A DNA stretch of 64,000 nucleotides, taken from the NCBI GenBank assembly GCA_028551475.1, contig CM052354.1, positions 26,993,258-27,057,257 on the forward strand. The letters are read 5' to 3'. The position numbers and the translations under genes were made by a program. This document shows positions 12,401 through 24,554 of the stretch, one piece after another; position 1 is the stretch's first letter; each line of letters starts with the position of its first letter. Under the pieces are notes generated by a model. That model saw only the letters and a list, made by a program, of their open reading frames with translations, had not been told where the DNA came from and did no database searches. The DNA is from Casuarina equisetifolia (Eukaryota; Streptophyta; Magnoliopsida; Fagales; Casuarinaceae).

Positions 12401-15400
12401 CATAAAATCCAAAATGGAGTCAGAAGAGTAGCTGCAATCCATAATGATGTATCAGTCCAAGCTTCAGAACACCCAGAATCAAGCAAAGAAGAAAAGTAAT
12501 CTGAAGATTCAGTCATTTTGTTAAATTCAATCTTAATGACCACAAGGTAATCTAAAACAGTTGCATATAATTTACACTTTGATTAGGTCATGTCCAACGC
12601 ACTTATCCATCTTACGAATTTCTCACACAGCATGATCAGAAACTCCCTATTGTGGAAACCTATATATTGTAATTTGTTTCGAGCCAACACTCCTGTAGTG
12701 TTCATAGATTCTTGATTTCTTATACTGTGAGGCACCAAGAAGTTCCTATAGCGCAAAAAACCAATACATTATCAGATATTTTGTGCCTACATTCCCACAC
12801 TTATAAATTTACACTTTAGAAATATGTTTGAAGACCCCTGTCACCATCCTAATGGCAGTCAACCAGAAATCAAAATCTAAACCCCGCAGCAAAAGTAAAT
12901 ACTTTAACCATAATAAAGGAAAATATAATCTACTTACCCATTCCATTGAGTTCCACGGGGTGAATGTTCGAATTCACTCTGCGAATTTGCCTACCGTCAA
13001 TTCCTTCTGTCATTCTAGGAGCAAGATTGACAGCCATATCAGCCATATTGCTTGAAGAATTGCATGGAATACCATTGGCCAAAGTATCATGATACTCTGG
13101 GAAGGAGCGAGGATGGAAATTGGGAATGCATTGGTTAGCAAACTTCATTTCATTCACAGAATGGTTGGATTCGGATGTGGCAAATTGTTTCCCCATGGAT
13201 GCCACTCCAACTGGAGAAGGCAAGTTGATTGGTACGGTTGAACTTCTATTAGTGAATGAATTTTCCATAAATGAACTCACAGGTGACCGGGATGAAGAAT
13301 ATAAACCATGAATAGATCCATTATCGATGCAGTTAGATGTGATAACCCCAGGAGAAACAACTGCTGTAAAAAGATAAATGAATGAGGCCAAGAAAAATTA
13401 TTTTTATTTTAAAAGACTAACTGATTTAAAGATTCTTTACAAGCAGAAATCATACCCAAGCGTCCAGATGATAAATTGTCACTAGGGCTTGGACAAACAT
13501 TAAGTCCGTCTTGCTCCTGCTCTGACTGTTCCAAAAAACTGCAAGAAGAATTTTATTTCAGATATCCTCATTTACAGGAAACATTGAACAAACAAATTAA
13601 ACTGACAGCATGTGGTCCTGACAGATCAAGGTGATCCCAAAGATATCATCTCTCCATTCAACAGTCACATCAAACATAAAGCACAACCCGTAGGAAAATC
13701 ATGTTGTGAATATCCATAACATAACAGAGCTACAACAAGCCCACAAAAGTGAGGAAACAGATGCGGTATCTCAGCCCCCTTCAGGAATTATATATCTGTA
13801 AAGACCTCTTTAGAAATAGTAGGAACTGGGTACATAAAGAAATTACCACCATCTTGCAATTCCTGGATGGCTTAATTCAATCTTGATCTGTTTCCCAGAA
13901 ATTTCACTCTTATCCAGGGCATGGAGAGCAGCTTCTGCAGCCCGAATGTCATAAAACTCTATGAATTTGGGGGGACACTTATGTGGAGAATCGAAGATCT
14001 GGCAGAAAACAAAATGAATACAATATAAAAACCGTACTACCCTTTAAAAAAGTAAACGAAGGGGACAACAACAAATTACTTCTTTGATTTCTCCATAAAA
14101 GCCAAAAATTTGGCGAAGCTCATCATCTGAAACAGAAGAATCAAGGTTGTATACCACCAGGATTCCCTGGTTAATATCTCCCTCTGAAGGATTATCCTAT
14201 AACATCAGCAAACATCAAACAACAGAGAATCAGATAATTTTAACAAGCAAAAAATTAGAGAAATGATAATACCACCAAAACTGCATAAAGCACCAGAAGT
14301 GGCAGAAGAGTATCACCATACCTTTGGTATTGAAAAATGTATGTCCAGCTTCCGACGCTTTAAAGGCTTATTTTGAAGTGCTTTCTTTGCATTTTGGGCT
14401 GCCCTTATGTCATAATAAGATATCATAACAAACCCACGATGTTTGCAAGCTGCATAAAGTGTTCGAACATCTCCATGTCGCTGACAGAACAAAACAAAGT
14501 TGTCAATTAAACTTGCTGAGACTCAATTGTGCGAGGTCCTAATTGAACACCAAAAGCAAAAAGGAGTAAAATGCACCTCAAATAAAGCTTTCAATTCAGA
14601 GTCTTCAACATTGCTATTAATATTTCTCACAAAAAGTGTTCTAGATGGATATTCACCATAAGGGTGTTCACCAACAATTGAACCATTAGAACCACCCTGG
14701 CCATTGGAAATTCCCCTGGCATAATTAGGATTTCTTTGCCCCAAAGAAATATGATCATCACCTTCTAATTCCATGCCTCCCCCACAACTGAACAGATCAA
14801 AATCTTCATAGTCATCACCACTACTGCCATGAACATTACATCCAAGCTCATCATTCATCCCAGAAAAGAGATCATCTTCGTCAGGAAGGAGATTTCCAAT
14901 TGTTTTTGCCTCAATTTCTTCAAGAGATTCAAATGGTTCTTCATCCTTAGAATGCTGAGGGTGAGAAACCTCATTCCCACAAAATCCCACTGCATAATAG
15001 TAATCACATTAATTGAAATGCAGAACAAAATCTACTCACTGTAGCAAACTGATGTGAATACTGTCATTGGCCAAAATTTTTAAAAAGTGAATAGAACTAG
15101 GAAAGCATGCAACATAATATGGCCCAAAGAAGTTTCAGCAAGATTTTGAACCCAGTTAATGAAAAAGCAGCTACTTTCTCAGAGGGTAAGATAAAACAAG
15201 CAAAATGAAAGACTACAAAATTTCTGAATGCAAAAGTTGACTTAACCCTCATGAGATTTGTTTCAATCTTAATGAACTTATTGTTTACCAAACTCCGCAT
15301 GTTCAATTTTCCTTGTGTTCTCTTTTTCATTCATGGAAAAAAATCTCAAAGTACATTATACAATGTATACAATGAGAAGAAGAAGAAAAAAAAAAAAAAG

Positions 15401-17183
15401 CAATAGAAGAATGGAACCAACAATTAATGAAGCCATGGTCTTACACAATACAAAAATGTTAGGAAACAGAAGAGAGACAACAGAAAAATAAAGCAAAAGG
15501 TATTGTTACCAGCAACAAAAAGTGAACTGCTTAAGATAAACATAAAAGCGACCTTACACTTTCTACTAAATACTTCAGAAAGTGAGCTGGAAAACAGACT
15601 GCTTTCACGTTTGTTGACATTAAAAACAGTCCTCTTTCCATCCAAACTATGCGAAGGCGGCTGCATGCACATGTTTGGCCATTCTGTACATTGATACATA
15701 GATTTCTGTGAAGCAGTAATGTCTTCTTTGCCCCCAACGGAAGGCTTTTCCATTTGGTCTCTAAGTAGATTTGACTGTGACAATTTCAAAAAATCCGCAG
15801 AGTGCACCCCAATAGGTAAAGGCTTTTCTAGGCATGATGAAACCTCCAATATGTTCCCAGACATTGCTACCATTCTGTTTGTTCCTGATGAACAAATACA
15901 GTACAGAAAGATGAACACTTGCACGTTCAAAACCTTGCTCAGCAAAGCATTTAATCACTCTGAACTAAAGTAAAGGATTTCAACCGAATCATGCTATAGA
16001 TGCACGCACACAACTGCTGAACCTAAGTAGATGCCATGCTGCCGGCTAAACTCTTCTAACAAATCTCGTCACAACTACTCAGCAAAAGAGGACACTAATG
16101 CAAAAAAGAGTTTGAAGAGAAATAGGAATTAACAAAGAAATTCACTCCAGAAACAGTAACAGATGCCTGAACTCCAGATTCATATGACATCTGAAGGTAA
16201 GACTGAGAGGCACTAATTTAGAGGCACAATATTAAAAAGTGGGGGCATTATGCAACAAAACCATTAACTAGTTTACAGATGCAGCTCTAGTAAAAAAGAA
16301 TCATTCCTCAAGAGAAGTCACACAGTGAATGTGCTCGGAGGTACTTTGAAAAGAGCCGCAGATGCAATTAGAAATTCTCAGAAAGAAGTCCAAGTTCCCT
16401 ATTTAAGCAAACGAGCCTAATATTTGTGCAGAACAATAGATCGACTCCCATTGAAGAAAGCAGCCCATTATTAAGAGGCCCAATGCCCAATTCAGGGCTC
16501 GGCGCAGACTCATAAAAGTAAAAATAGTCAGCCATGTTACAAATGCATGGATGTGCGACACATTTCTTTCCCAGTGATGAATCTAGTTCTTGCATTCATT
16601 TGATAGGCTTCATTGACCTTGCAATTGCTTAAATCAAAAGTTACCCCATGAGGTCACGAAACTTCAACTTTACATTCAACTGCAAAGAACTTTCAGCTTA
16701 ACTTCGTGATTTTGCTCTCCAACAACTGAATGCGAGAGTCAACGGGACATACTAATTTATGGATTAATGTTCTAACTCACTCACTCAATAATAGAAACTT
16801 TCTGTAGTAATTTTCATACTGTGTGCATCTGCATTTACCCATGAATTTCAAGAGATTGACCTACCGATAATATACAGATGATTGGATAGCTTACCTCGGT
16901 TATGCGGCATGCCTTTGGGTTTCTGATATCCTTCTCCTCTCTGCCCATTTGCAAATTGACAGCAAGTTAGAAGGAAAAACAACAAAAAGGAAACATGTAG
17001 AGAATATAATAAAAACTCGAAAAAATTAAATTACTGCAAAACTCCTTGCTGCAAAATCGGGAGAAAAAATAGTGTTATAGTTCTGAAGATGTTGAGAGGA
17101 AGTTCATCAGAAGGAAAAGAAACCTCGTCAAAGAAGGGAGATGAGGCAGACACGCCCCGATGATCCATCACTTCAAATGGCAT
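9484..17183 (-). CDS. AML1: MEI2-like RNA-binding protein (AML1 type)
   Basis: Fourteen coding exons join in phase: 17124-17183, 16895-16940, 15558-15884, 14577-14989, 14322-14480, 14080-14196, 13847-13998 (donor could be 3 nt earlier), 13456-13538, 12938-13363, 10694-11327, 10216-10300, 10059-10127, 9729-9908 and 9484-9636; about 967 residues. Mei2-like proteins carry three RRMs and act in meiosis and vegetative growth. RRM1 (about 260-333) begins SRTLFVRNIN and contains GFVMISYYDIR. RRM2 (about 344-424) contains GILVVYNLDSSVSDDELRQI. The C-terminal Mei2-type RRM3 (about 793-915) contains RTTLMIKNIPNKYTSKMLL, GYAFINMIDP and FHTDGP. An acidic stretch with the family phrase ETIxNLLPDEDDLF (here KTIGNLLPDEDDLF) precedes RRM1. 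The start MPFEVMDHRGVSAS is chosen because it resembles other AML N-termini and splices in frame. AML1 rather than AML4 is inferred from gene order. Confidence 0.92.
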
Positions 17184-18517
17184 ACCGAAAAACCAGAAAC
17201 CTTCTGAAGAGAAAGAAAAACTCCAGAGATTCTCAGTTTCCCATCAACTCTTGGCTGCATGCCTCTTCATCTGAAAAACAATTGAGGGGTCATTTACTCT
17301 CCAAGGATGTTGTTTCACCAAACTAAAAAGGCAGAATCAAAAGTCATTTTCTGAAACTTGGAATAAACACGAATCACCGGTTTATTAAATTTGGGAACGA
17401 TTTGACAAATGCAGGGAAGAAAAAGAGAACCCAAAACAAAGAAAGAGAATTTATTGAAGGAGCATTTATTTAAAAAAGAAAAAAGTCAATTGGAAAGAGA
17501 CCGAAAGCCCCTTGCTTACCTACCAACGACCAAACGTAATTGCGTCGTTTTGTTTCCGAGAAAACTTGAGGAAAAAGATAAAGGAAGCGAAATTAAAATT
17601 TTTAGCAAAACCTACCACTCAACTTTCCCACGAAAGAAAAAACATAACCTTAGTACAATCAAACTTAAATATAACTTCACCTTCAACACAAATTCAGAGG
17701 ATTAAAAGGAAAAAAGAGTTGGAGAATATCCACAACAAAAATATGAAGATCAGGCATAGCGACCCGATTTGGAGAAAATTCAGATCGAATAAACTACAAA
17801 GCTTCAGAAAGCAAGGCCAATTATGCAAGAACTTGACCTAATATCACAGAAGCCTGAGTGCTGTATTCAATTCCGCTTACTCTCATTCTGTCCTTTTAAA
17901 CTTGCTCTGAAACTTGGAAAAATTAGCAGGAGAGAAGACGAAGAAAGCAATAAGAAGGGAGAGAGAAAACAAGGAGATCTCAGAGCATAAAAGCTTTTCT
18001 TCGAACCTGCAATGGCAATTGCTTGCAAGCTATCATTTGCCACCACAACAAAAGAAGAAACAGTAAAGAGAGAGACAGACACGGACACCGAATATTTCCC
18101 TTTCCTCTTTGTTTGTGCCTATTTCCCCTTCATTTTTCAAATAAATTATTCCCCGGGCCGGAAACTCTCCCTCCAAGCCGTAAACGAAAATAAAATAAAA
18201 AAGAAAAAAAGAAAAAGAAGATTCCGACGAGGGAGGACAGGTCTATCAGCAAGATTTCCCTCGCCGGTCGCTCGGTGAAGTTTTAGAGAGAGAAAGTTTT
18301 AGCCAGAAGGTGTTAGTTGGGTTCGAAAAAGAAGACAAAAGAAAAAAGGGACAGGCGCGGGGTTCGGGCGCGTCCGAGTACTTCGTGCTCACGAGACCCA
18401 AATCAATCTCACCCGTTCTTTAAAAAACTCCACAGACTTCCTCCGATTCGGACGAGAACGTGGGCCTCCGTGACCGATCGCTGGCACGGCTCGCTTCTTC
18501 TTCCCTGGCTCGCTCCC
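17184..18517 (-). promoter_or_regulatory. Probable AML1 5' leader with a leader intron
   Basis: Between the first AML1 coding exon and the TATA box there is a pyrimidine-rich acceptor (TTTCTTTCTCTTCAG on the minus strand, exon edge near 17203). A 5' UTR intron upstream of the start codon is therefore likely. A possible donor lies near 18003 (TGCAG then GTTCG), but I cannot decide between donors. Plus-strand open frames here lack family resemblance. Confidence 0.45.
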
Positions 18518-18525
18518 TATTTATA
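18518..18525 (-). promoter_or_regulatory. TATA box, probable AML1 core promoter
   Basis: On the minus strand the sequence reads GAAATATAAATAGGG, a perfect TATAAATA. It lies in a locally GC-rich stretch (about 18.2-18.5 kb), facing AML1. A transcription start about 25-35 nt downstream, near 18490, is inferred from spacing alone. Confidence 0.5.
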
Positions 18526-20846
18526 TTTCTGGACGCGATTTACACCATCCCAATCCACCAAATTACATCTGTTTTCCTATCTGTCCAAACACTTTTCCTC
18601 ATAAAATACCAACTAAGATTATCAAACCAGCTAATTGTCGGCAAGCGGCTAATAAACACTAGCCGCTATCTGCAGGCCGGCGACTTGACAGTGACACTGT
18701 CTTGGCGGATAAAACATCCTCCTCATCCCCCTCTTAAATAACAAAAAAACTCCGGCGATCTTCTCACCCTTATAACTACTGCAATTTCTCATTAGATACA
18801 GTAAATTCTAACCAAAAATGGCGATCGAAGAATCAATCGTCTTACCTCTGGACTGAATTATTCTAGATCTTGTCCCGAGGGTTTTCCTGTGGAGCGGGGA
18901 AGGTATTCGTGCAATAAAGGCTGTCTTCTCTTGGTATTTTTAGTCAACAACTTGTACGCAAATTTGGCAATGCATATAACTCAGCGTCCGATTCTTTCCC
19001 TCACTTGAAGGTGAGTGTCGTGTACGAAATGGTTTGAATTCGCGAACAAACGAACCCCATCTCCCATTCAGGACAAGCTAAGATCCTTCCTCTTGTCTAC
19101 TCCAAGAATAAATCCAATCGAAGCAGAGATTTAACTACTCCAAGCGCAACCCTTCTGCAACACTCTTCGTTTTTGCTAATTAAGATGAACAATTTCGCTA
19201 ATATCCCAGCATATTCCGCGAGGGAAGAAGATTCCCGTTGTTGTTTAATGTTGATTTGATTATGGACGTTGGCTCTCAACTTCAATCAATAATTTATTCA
19301 TTTTAATCAGAGCCGAGCCGAGCTGGGGCCGAGTCTTTTTCGACGTGACCGATGAATTTGAATGCGAGCGTACGAAGTTGGAACAGCCCTCTCTGTACTC
19401 AAAGCATCCCTACGTGTCTCCGTCCCATTGGCTCGCTTTCAAATGCTTTCTTTACTCGTATTTAATTGCATTTACGGCCTGCGACGTTCTTTTTGTTTTA
19501 AATTATTGTATTACGGACTGCTTTCTGCTTGTCCCATGCAATCCGACGGCTACGAGCCTATAATCCTCGCCGCTGCAGTCAAAAAAGGAGTCTTTTTTTT
19601 TTTTTTTTTACTTTTATTTTTCGCCACATCATTGTCCCCCAATGATTATGGTTAAAGTCCTTTTGTTTAGAGGGAGTTGCGCGAAAATAAGGAAGCCTAT
19701 CTGGTAGGGCCACGTGGGTTGAATTTAATTTAGAAGCAACATAAAAAAAAATAGACGAGGCTGTTTGGCCCCACACGTTGTGCATATGCTTAACGATTCC
19801 ATGTGACAATGGGGGACACGACAAAACAAACCTAATCTAATAATTCGTACGAAATAAGGGGGACACGTAAGCTCTCAATCAGCCATGGTCGCGTCACCGC
19901 TTTCTAGCTGGAACCAAAATTTTGCTATAATAAGATTTGCGGTGGTTTTGGACATCCACTTTGCATATGCTTCGGATTTTTCCGCTAATAGTAACGAAAA
20001 TTTATGGGGGATCGTCATGTGATTGTGGCTCCGCTTCCTGGCTAAAACAAGCAGCACACCTGGCGAATCGGACGGCAGCTGGGATGGTGAAAGGGACGAC
20101 GGTTAAAGATTAAAGAAAAAGGTTCACGCGGAAGGGGTGGGATCGTGGCCGTTAGATCCGATGGGAGAAGTACGCATGAGAGTGACAGGCGAACGGGCGC
20201 CATTTATGGCAGACGGACAAGTTCTTTGGCCACCATGAGTTCTGGCCACGTGTCGGCACACATGGGGCTCGTGGTCAAAGCGGTGTGTTTTGGACACTGG
20301 GGCCCTTTATATTCTTCCGGAGTACGAAGTTAAACGTGAAGAGTATGTGATACCACGTGGATCCTGGAGACCCAGAATGGGAAAGACAACGGAAGCCAGG
20401 GAGGGCTTCCATCAGCAGATGAACTACCGAAGCTAATTGATTAATAAGAAGACGTAAAAGGAAGGAGAAAGGACGGGGTGCGTCTGGTAAAGCATACCCA
20501 GACTGAACCGGTCAGCTCTGTAGCAAAGACACTGCCAAAAGTAACTCAGGTTCATCACCGCCCAACCAAATCCCGACCAACGCAGCTTCCACGATCCATC
20601 TGTGTTTAGAATTTCAAGATTCCCCCCATGTTCAGGCACGAAAGACAAGACAAAATGGGAACATCTTTCCCGCGCTTGTCATTTGAGTTAATTGCTAAAA
20701 GTGTTTTACTGGGCCGGATATGGTAAATCCAAAAGCCCACTGCATTTCCTGTCTTGTTCCTCTCGTGAAACCAGCCGTCTGCACCGAATGATTATGGTAT
20801 GATTAGCTTCACCTAATTACGTTTCAGGTACGATCTCCAGCTTGCT
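18526..20846. other. Intergenic region between AML1 and MHF1
   Basis: No coding gene is supported here. It contains the upstream region of AML1, the 3' flank of MHF1, a poly-T run near 19593-19609 and three CACGTG G-boxes listed separately. A short plus-strand frame beginning MAIEESIVLPLD at about 18818 stops at once and is not called. Confidence 0.5.
19711..20359. promoter_or_regulatory. Cluster of three perfect G-boxes (CACGTG)
   Basis: CACGTG palindromes occur at 19711-19716, 20247-20252 (followed by TC, giving the ABRE-like CACGTGTC) and 20354-20359. G-boxes bind bZIP and bHLH factors such as HY5, ABF and PIF proteins in plants. The nearest gene they could serve is AML1, 1.2-1.9 kb downstream on the minus strand. 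Function is inferred. Confidence 0.45.
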
Positions 20847-21922
20847 TCAGTTGTCGGGAATATGCAGAGCACTGGTGGTTGGCTTGTCTTCCTTTCTTGA
20901 CGTCTTCTTCCGCTTCCTCTCTGATTGGGGCTCTTTAGCTTTCAGATCATTGCACAAGGACCTCAACGAGGCGGCTAGATGGTCATTCCTATGTGCTGCG
21001 TCCGAATTCAGGTGGTTGCTTTAGTAAATTCAAATGAACAAACAAGAGTAAGATGGCTAGATGCTTACCGGAAAGTATGACATCCTCCGTGGTCACAGAT
21101 TTTCGACCTGCATGCTGGGCAAATAGCTCAAGGTCCTTTGCCAGCTGCTCTGGTATGCAGACAAAGAAGAGCCCGTCAAAAACATGAATGCTGCACATTC
21201 ATGCACTAACTAAAGATTTGTAGATGGTTTTTAAGATTCATTTCGCTGTTTCTTCTGATAATCAAGATTGATAAAGATTGGGACATAGGTCAATATCCTG
21301 AGAAAACCTCAGGTTGATTTATAATTATCATCACTAAAACATACCAAATTATTTCAGAAAATACTGTGCACAAAGCAACCATCGTTCTCGAACCCAGACA
21401 TTTGATTTCAGTTCAATGTCGTTAGGTGAAAGCAAAATTATCTCCCTATATGTCCATGTTGCAGTCAAACACTCAAGACTGAATTCCCCAACTTGATGAT
21501 CAAGATTAACGCGAAAATCTTAGTGCAGAGACAAAGCTAGGGGACAAAGTAAAATAAAGGTAAAACAAGAGTGTAATTAGCTTGGAAATGGTGAGTTCTG
21601 GATGCGAAAACCTGTATACTTGAAGGCCAAATCGGAGATGCAAGCCACTATGGGTTCAGATATTTCCATGCCGTTTGTCTTGGCTGAACACAGCGAATAT
21701 GTCAAACTTAGAAAACTGCCGCCGGGTGACTGCACGAGAACAATTCAATCGCCAAGTTTCCTCAGCAGCCAAACAATGGAGGATGGAAAATGGAAAAGAA
21801 CCTTGGGTCTCGGCGATGGAGATTGTCGATAGGCGGAACCGATCTCTCAAGAGCTCGTTCATGGATTCATCTTCTTTTTCTCTTTCCGGGTCACTTGCAC
21901 CTCCACCTCCATCTCCTTCCAT
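20847..21922 (-). CDS. MHF1: MHF1 / CENP-S histone-fold protein
   Basis: Four exons (21802-21922, 21612-21683, 21069-21149 and 20847-20995) join in phase 1 at each border and give 140 residues, normal for the family. MHF1 (CENP-S, FAAP16) pairs with MHF2 (CENP-X) as histone-fold dimers. They bind DNA and assist the FANCM helicase at stalled forks, in crossover control and at centromeres; in Arabidopsis MHF1 limits meiotic crossovers. The histone fold covers about residues 22-110. Visible phrases are LLRDRFRLSTISIAE, MEISEPIVACISDLAFKYT, EQLAKDLELFAQHAGRKSV, TTEDVILS and AHRNDHLAASLRSLCNDL. A basic tail (SERKRKKTSRKEDK) ends at PDN. The N-terminus is short, glycine-rich and acidic. The start is the Met of MEGDGGGG; an upstream in-frame Met at 22153 would add unconserved sequence through the telobox leader, so I reject it. 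Confidence 0.95.
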
Positions 21923-21936
21923 TGCTAATCCAAAGC

Positions 21937-22117
21937 TAGGGTTTTCACTCTTCGGTTTCTCCTCCAGAAATGCGCGCAGAAGTTCGAAACGCATCCTTCT
22001 ATTGGATTTGGGGGCTCCATTTGAAACGGCCCAGGGCCGACATCTTTGTGAGATTGATTGGTGCACTAGATAGGCCCAACTCATAGCGTTAATTTGATAC
22101 GGACCTTCGCGTGGGCT
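21937..22117 (-). promoter_or_regulatory. Telobox plus site II elements upstream of MHF1
   Basis: On the minus strand AAACCCTA (telobox) lies at 21937-21944, 15 nt before the MHF1 start codon. TGGGCC elements (site II) lie at 22028-22033 and 22073-22078. A further TGGGCT reads on the plus strand at 22112-22117. Paired telobox and site II elements are known from plant genes expressed in dividing cells, such as PCNA and ribosomal protein genes. That would fit a DNA-repair factor. Confidence 0.6.
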
Positions 22118-23004
22118 CAGAAATTCAATCCCCATTTCAATGGCCTGCGCCACTCCTCAGGAGGGATGGAGCCAAAGCCGATAGTCTGATGAACAAGAAG
22201 GCGCCATCAGTTCAGGGGACCAGCAAATCGAAGTTCTGGAGAGGAATGGCACCGACCTGAATGTGCATCTAGATGCTCAAAGCACAAACTACCAACCAGA
22301 GAAGGAGCAACGGAAGGAGAATGGTGGATCCTCAAGACTTGCTGTGCACTGTAGTTGTTCATCACACCGATCAAGAAGCAGCTACTACACTCACTCTTTC
22401 CTGCCGCCTGTCTTTCTTCTTTCAAATTTCCCTTTACGATGCCTCTCATATTGACGCTTAATTTCCCTTTATGCTTCTGAGATCCACTCCATCCTGTAAG
22501 GCTCAAAGACTGCAAATTTGATCTACTTTAGCATACCAGTGAATCGCCTTATAGCCATTCCTAAACACTCCTCAAGCTTCAAGACCCCTTCGCCCCCCAT
22601 TTTCATGGGAAGCGGTATTCAAATACACAGATAGGCACCAGTTTTGCAGGCACATAATTAAGCACGAGGTTTACCTATTTATATACACGGAAGTTTGATT
22701 TAATTGATTTATTCAGATCGGAAGTTTTTCTTCTGATTCTCCTTTTAAAAAGGTTAAAGTGCAATTTTTCCATAGAGGCCAAGGTGAATAACTTACTTTA
22801 TAACTAATAGCACAAACACCATAATGTTTTGCCAAAAAGGCATAAAGAAGTTTAATACATTGACATCTGCTATACATATGAATCCATAATACAGCATCCA
22901 TAGAAGAACTCAGGCTTTACATCATGGTTGGAGGAAATTCCTAACTGTTCCTAGAGTAGAGCGAATAGATGGAAGGCAAAACTTGTTTCTAACCTCAAAC
23001 CTCG
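22118..23004. other. Spacer between MHF1 and CHLM
   Basis: This holds the distal MHF1 promoter and the 3' UTR of CHLM. Open frames on both strands around 22207-22515 overlap one another and show no family resemblance. I see no RNA gene or repeat. Confidence 0.45.
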
Positions 23005-24195
23005 TTAAGCAGGAACAGCCTCGACGAGCTTTGCAAAGTAAAACTGCGTAGTGATGAGGCCTCTCTTTCTTATCCTCCACCCTACCTTCCGCAACGCCCT
23101 CTCCACGTCCGCCTCAGAATGGAGATATGCCCTCGTTGCCTTTGAAGGCCCTGGGAACAACTCGCCCACTCTCTTCAGTAGATCGTAGTAAAATGTTTTT
23201 GGTGCAAAGCTCAGAATCAGTCTCTTCTCTGCCAATGAAGCAAGGTGGGCGATCATCCCGTCCGCCTTACTCTGTGGATAATGAATCAGAACATCTAGAC
23301 AGACCACTGTGTCGTACTTCCCATCTAAGCTCTCCAAATCGCTCACTTCAAATTTTGGCATCACTGGTGCCGGTGATGCCTCATCCTTGCCGGCTACAAG
23401 TTCTTCTTTTGCCTGCCATGGAAGTTAAGCCACAAAAAAGTAAGGTTTGAAAGTACTGCGGCAGTTGAAATGGGCAGATTTTGATTCACTTTGTGTTAGG
23501 CATCATGATTGAGCAGTCGTACAGAAAAAGATTTGGATTTAACTTTATAATTGATTGTATAACATTCGAACACCGTTGTGACGGTTGAACCAACGGTTAG
23601 AAAACAGAAAACTAGAGCACAAGCTCACCTGCTTCTCCGCCTCAGCAACCATAGAAGCCGAAATATCACTGGCCAGTACAATAGCGCCCTGCTTCGCGAG
23701 CGGAATGGACAACGAACCCGTCCCACAACCAGCGTCGCATACAGTAACTCCTCGAAGCGGGCCTTCCTCTGTCAACATCATGATGGCGTTCTCAACGGTC
23801 TTGGAGTGGCCGAGCCTGATGTCTTTCTGGACCCGGTTCACTTCGTCGGTATCGCCGTAGATCTTCTTCCACCTCTGGAACCCTGAATTGTTGAAGTAGT
23901 CCCTCACGACCTCCTTGTCGTCGCCACCAACCTCCTCGGCTTGGAGGCGCCTCCGCCTTTCTGGGTCCGTCAGGGACAGCACTGCAGCGAGCGCGGCGAC
24001 GGACCCTCCTCCAATAACGGCTACGGTGGGGCCGTCCAAGATGGCAGCGGCGTCCGCCGTGGAGAGAGGTGGGATGGCGAATGAGGTAGTAGACCTGCTG
24101 GGCCTTATCGATGTTATGGGTTTAGGAGAGAATGCAAGAAGGTTTTGGTGGTTGTGGAAGCGAACTGGGGAGGAGAGGGAAACCGAGTAGGCCAT
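23005..24195 (-). CDS. CHLM: Magnesium-protoporphyrin IX methyltransferase, chloroplastic
   Basis: Two exons (23629-24195 and 23005-23412, joined in phase 0) encode 324 residues, close to the usual length of about 312. CHLM transfers a methyl group from S-adenosylmethionine to the C13 propionate of Mg-protoporphyrin IX. This is the step after Mg chelatase in chlorophyll synthesis, at chloroplast envelope and thylakoid membranes. Residues 1-40 are Ser/Thr/Arg-rich with no acidic residues, as in a transit peptide. A hydrophobic Ala/Gly/Val stretch (about 57-75) may aid membrane contact. The SAM-binding motif I is VCDAGCGTGSLSIPLA (about 152-166), followed by ASDIS (about 175-179). Exon 2 carries YDTVVCLDVLIHYPQ and LILSFAPKTFYYDLLKRVG. 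The signature RDYFNNSGFQRWKKIYG and the typical C-terminal TTQFYFAKLVEA leave little doubt. The intron (23413-23628) is short. Confidence 0.97.
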
Positions 24196-24473
24196 TTCGA
24201 TCTCTCCGGACCGGAGTTTGGTAGAGGATACTGTAATGGAATTTTCGGCAGCTGATAAGGCTGTCCTGGATAAGAAGATAAACGCTCGGCTTTTTTGATT
24301 CTCGCGGGTCCCACCTTGTTGTAGGAGTAAAGTTGCTAAGTACAACTTATTATTGTCCACACTTCAATGGTCCCTCAGTATTATTGTGATACCGCGTACC
24401 GTGTGAACTTAAATAAACGTTCATAGAATTGTGAAAGCTTGGGTTTACGGAGGCTTGTAACATGCTCGAGTTT
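24196..24473. other. CHLM upstream region
   Basis: This is the immediate 5' flank of CHLM, which shares a divergent intergenic region with the alpha-mannosidase gene. No clear TATA box or light-response motif stands out. The rest of the divergent region is filled by repeats. Confidence 0.4.
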
Positions 24474-24510
24474 AAAGTTAAAAGTTAAAAGTTAAAAGTT
24501 AAAAGTTAAT
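24474..24510. repeat. Heptanucleotide microsatellite (AAAGTTA)n
   Basis: About five perfect copies of the 7-bp unit AAAGTTA lie head to tail in the divergent spacer between CHLM and the alpha-mannosidase gene. The array is likely to vary in length between individuals. Confidence 0.9.
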
Positions 24511-24554
24511 ATTTAAATAAAATATATGTAAATTATTCATTATTTTTTTTAATA

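Noticed and set aside
18317..18604. Plus-strand open frame in the GC-rich stretch of the AML1 promoter
   Set aside because: High GC content reduces stop codons by chance; the sequence is low-complexity (Arg/Ser/Pro) and spans the minus-strand TATA box.
21656..22153. N-terminally extended MHF1 start at 22153
   Set aside because: The added 77 residues are not typical of the family and would translate through the telobox leader; the MEGDGGGG start gives the normal length.
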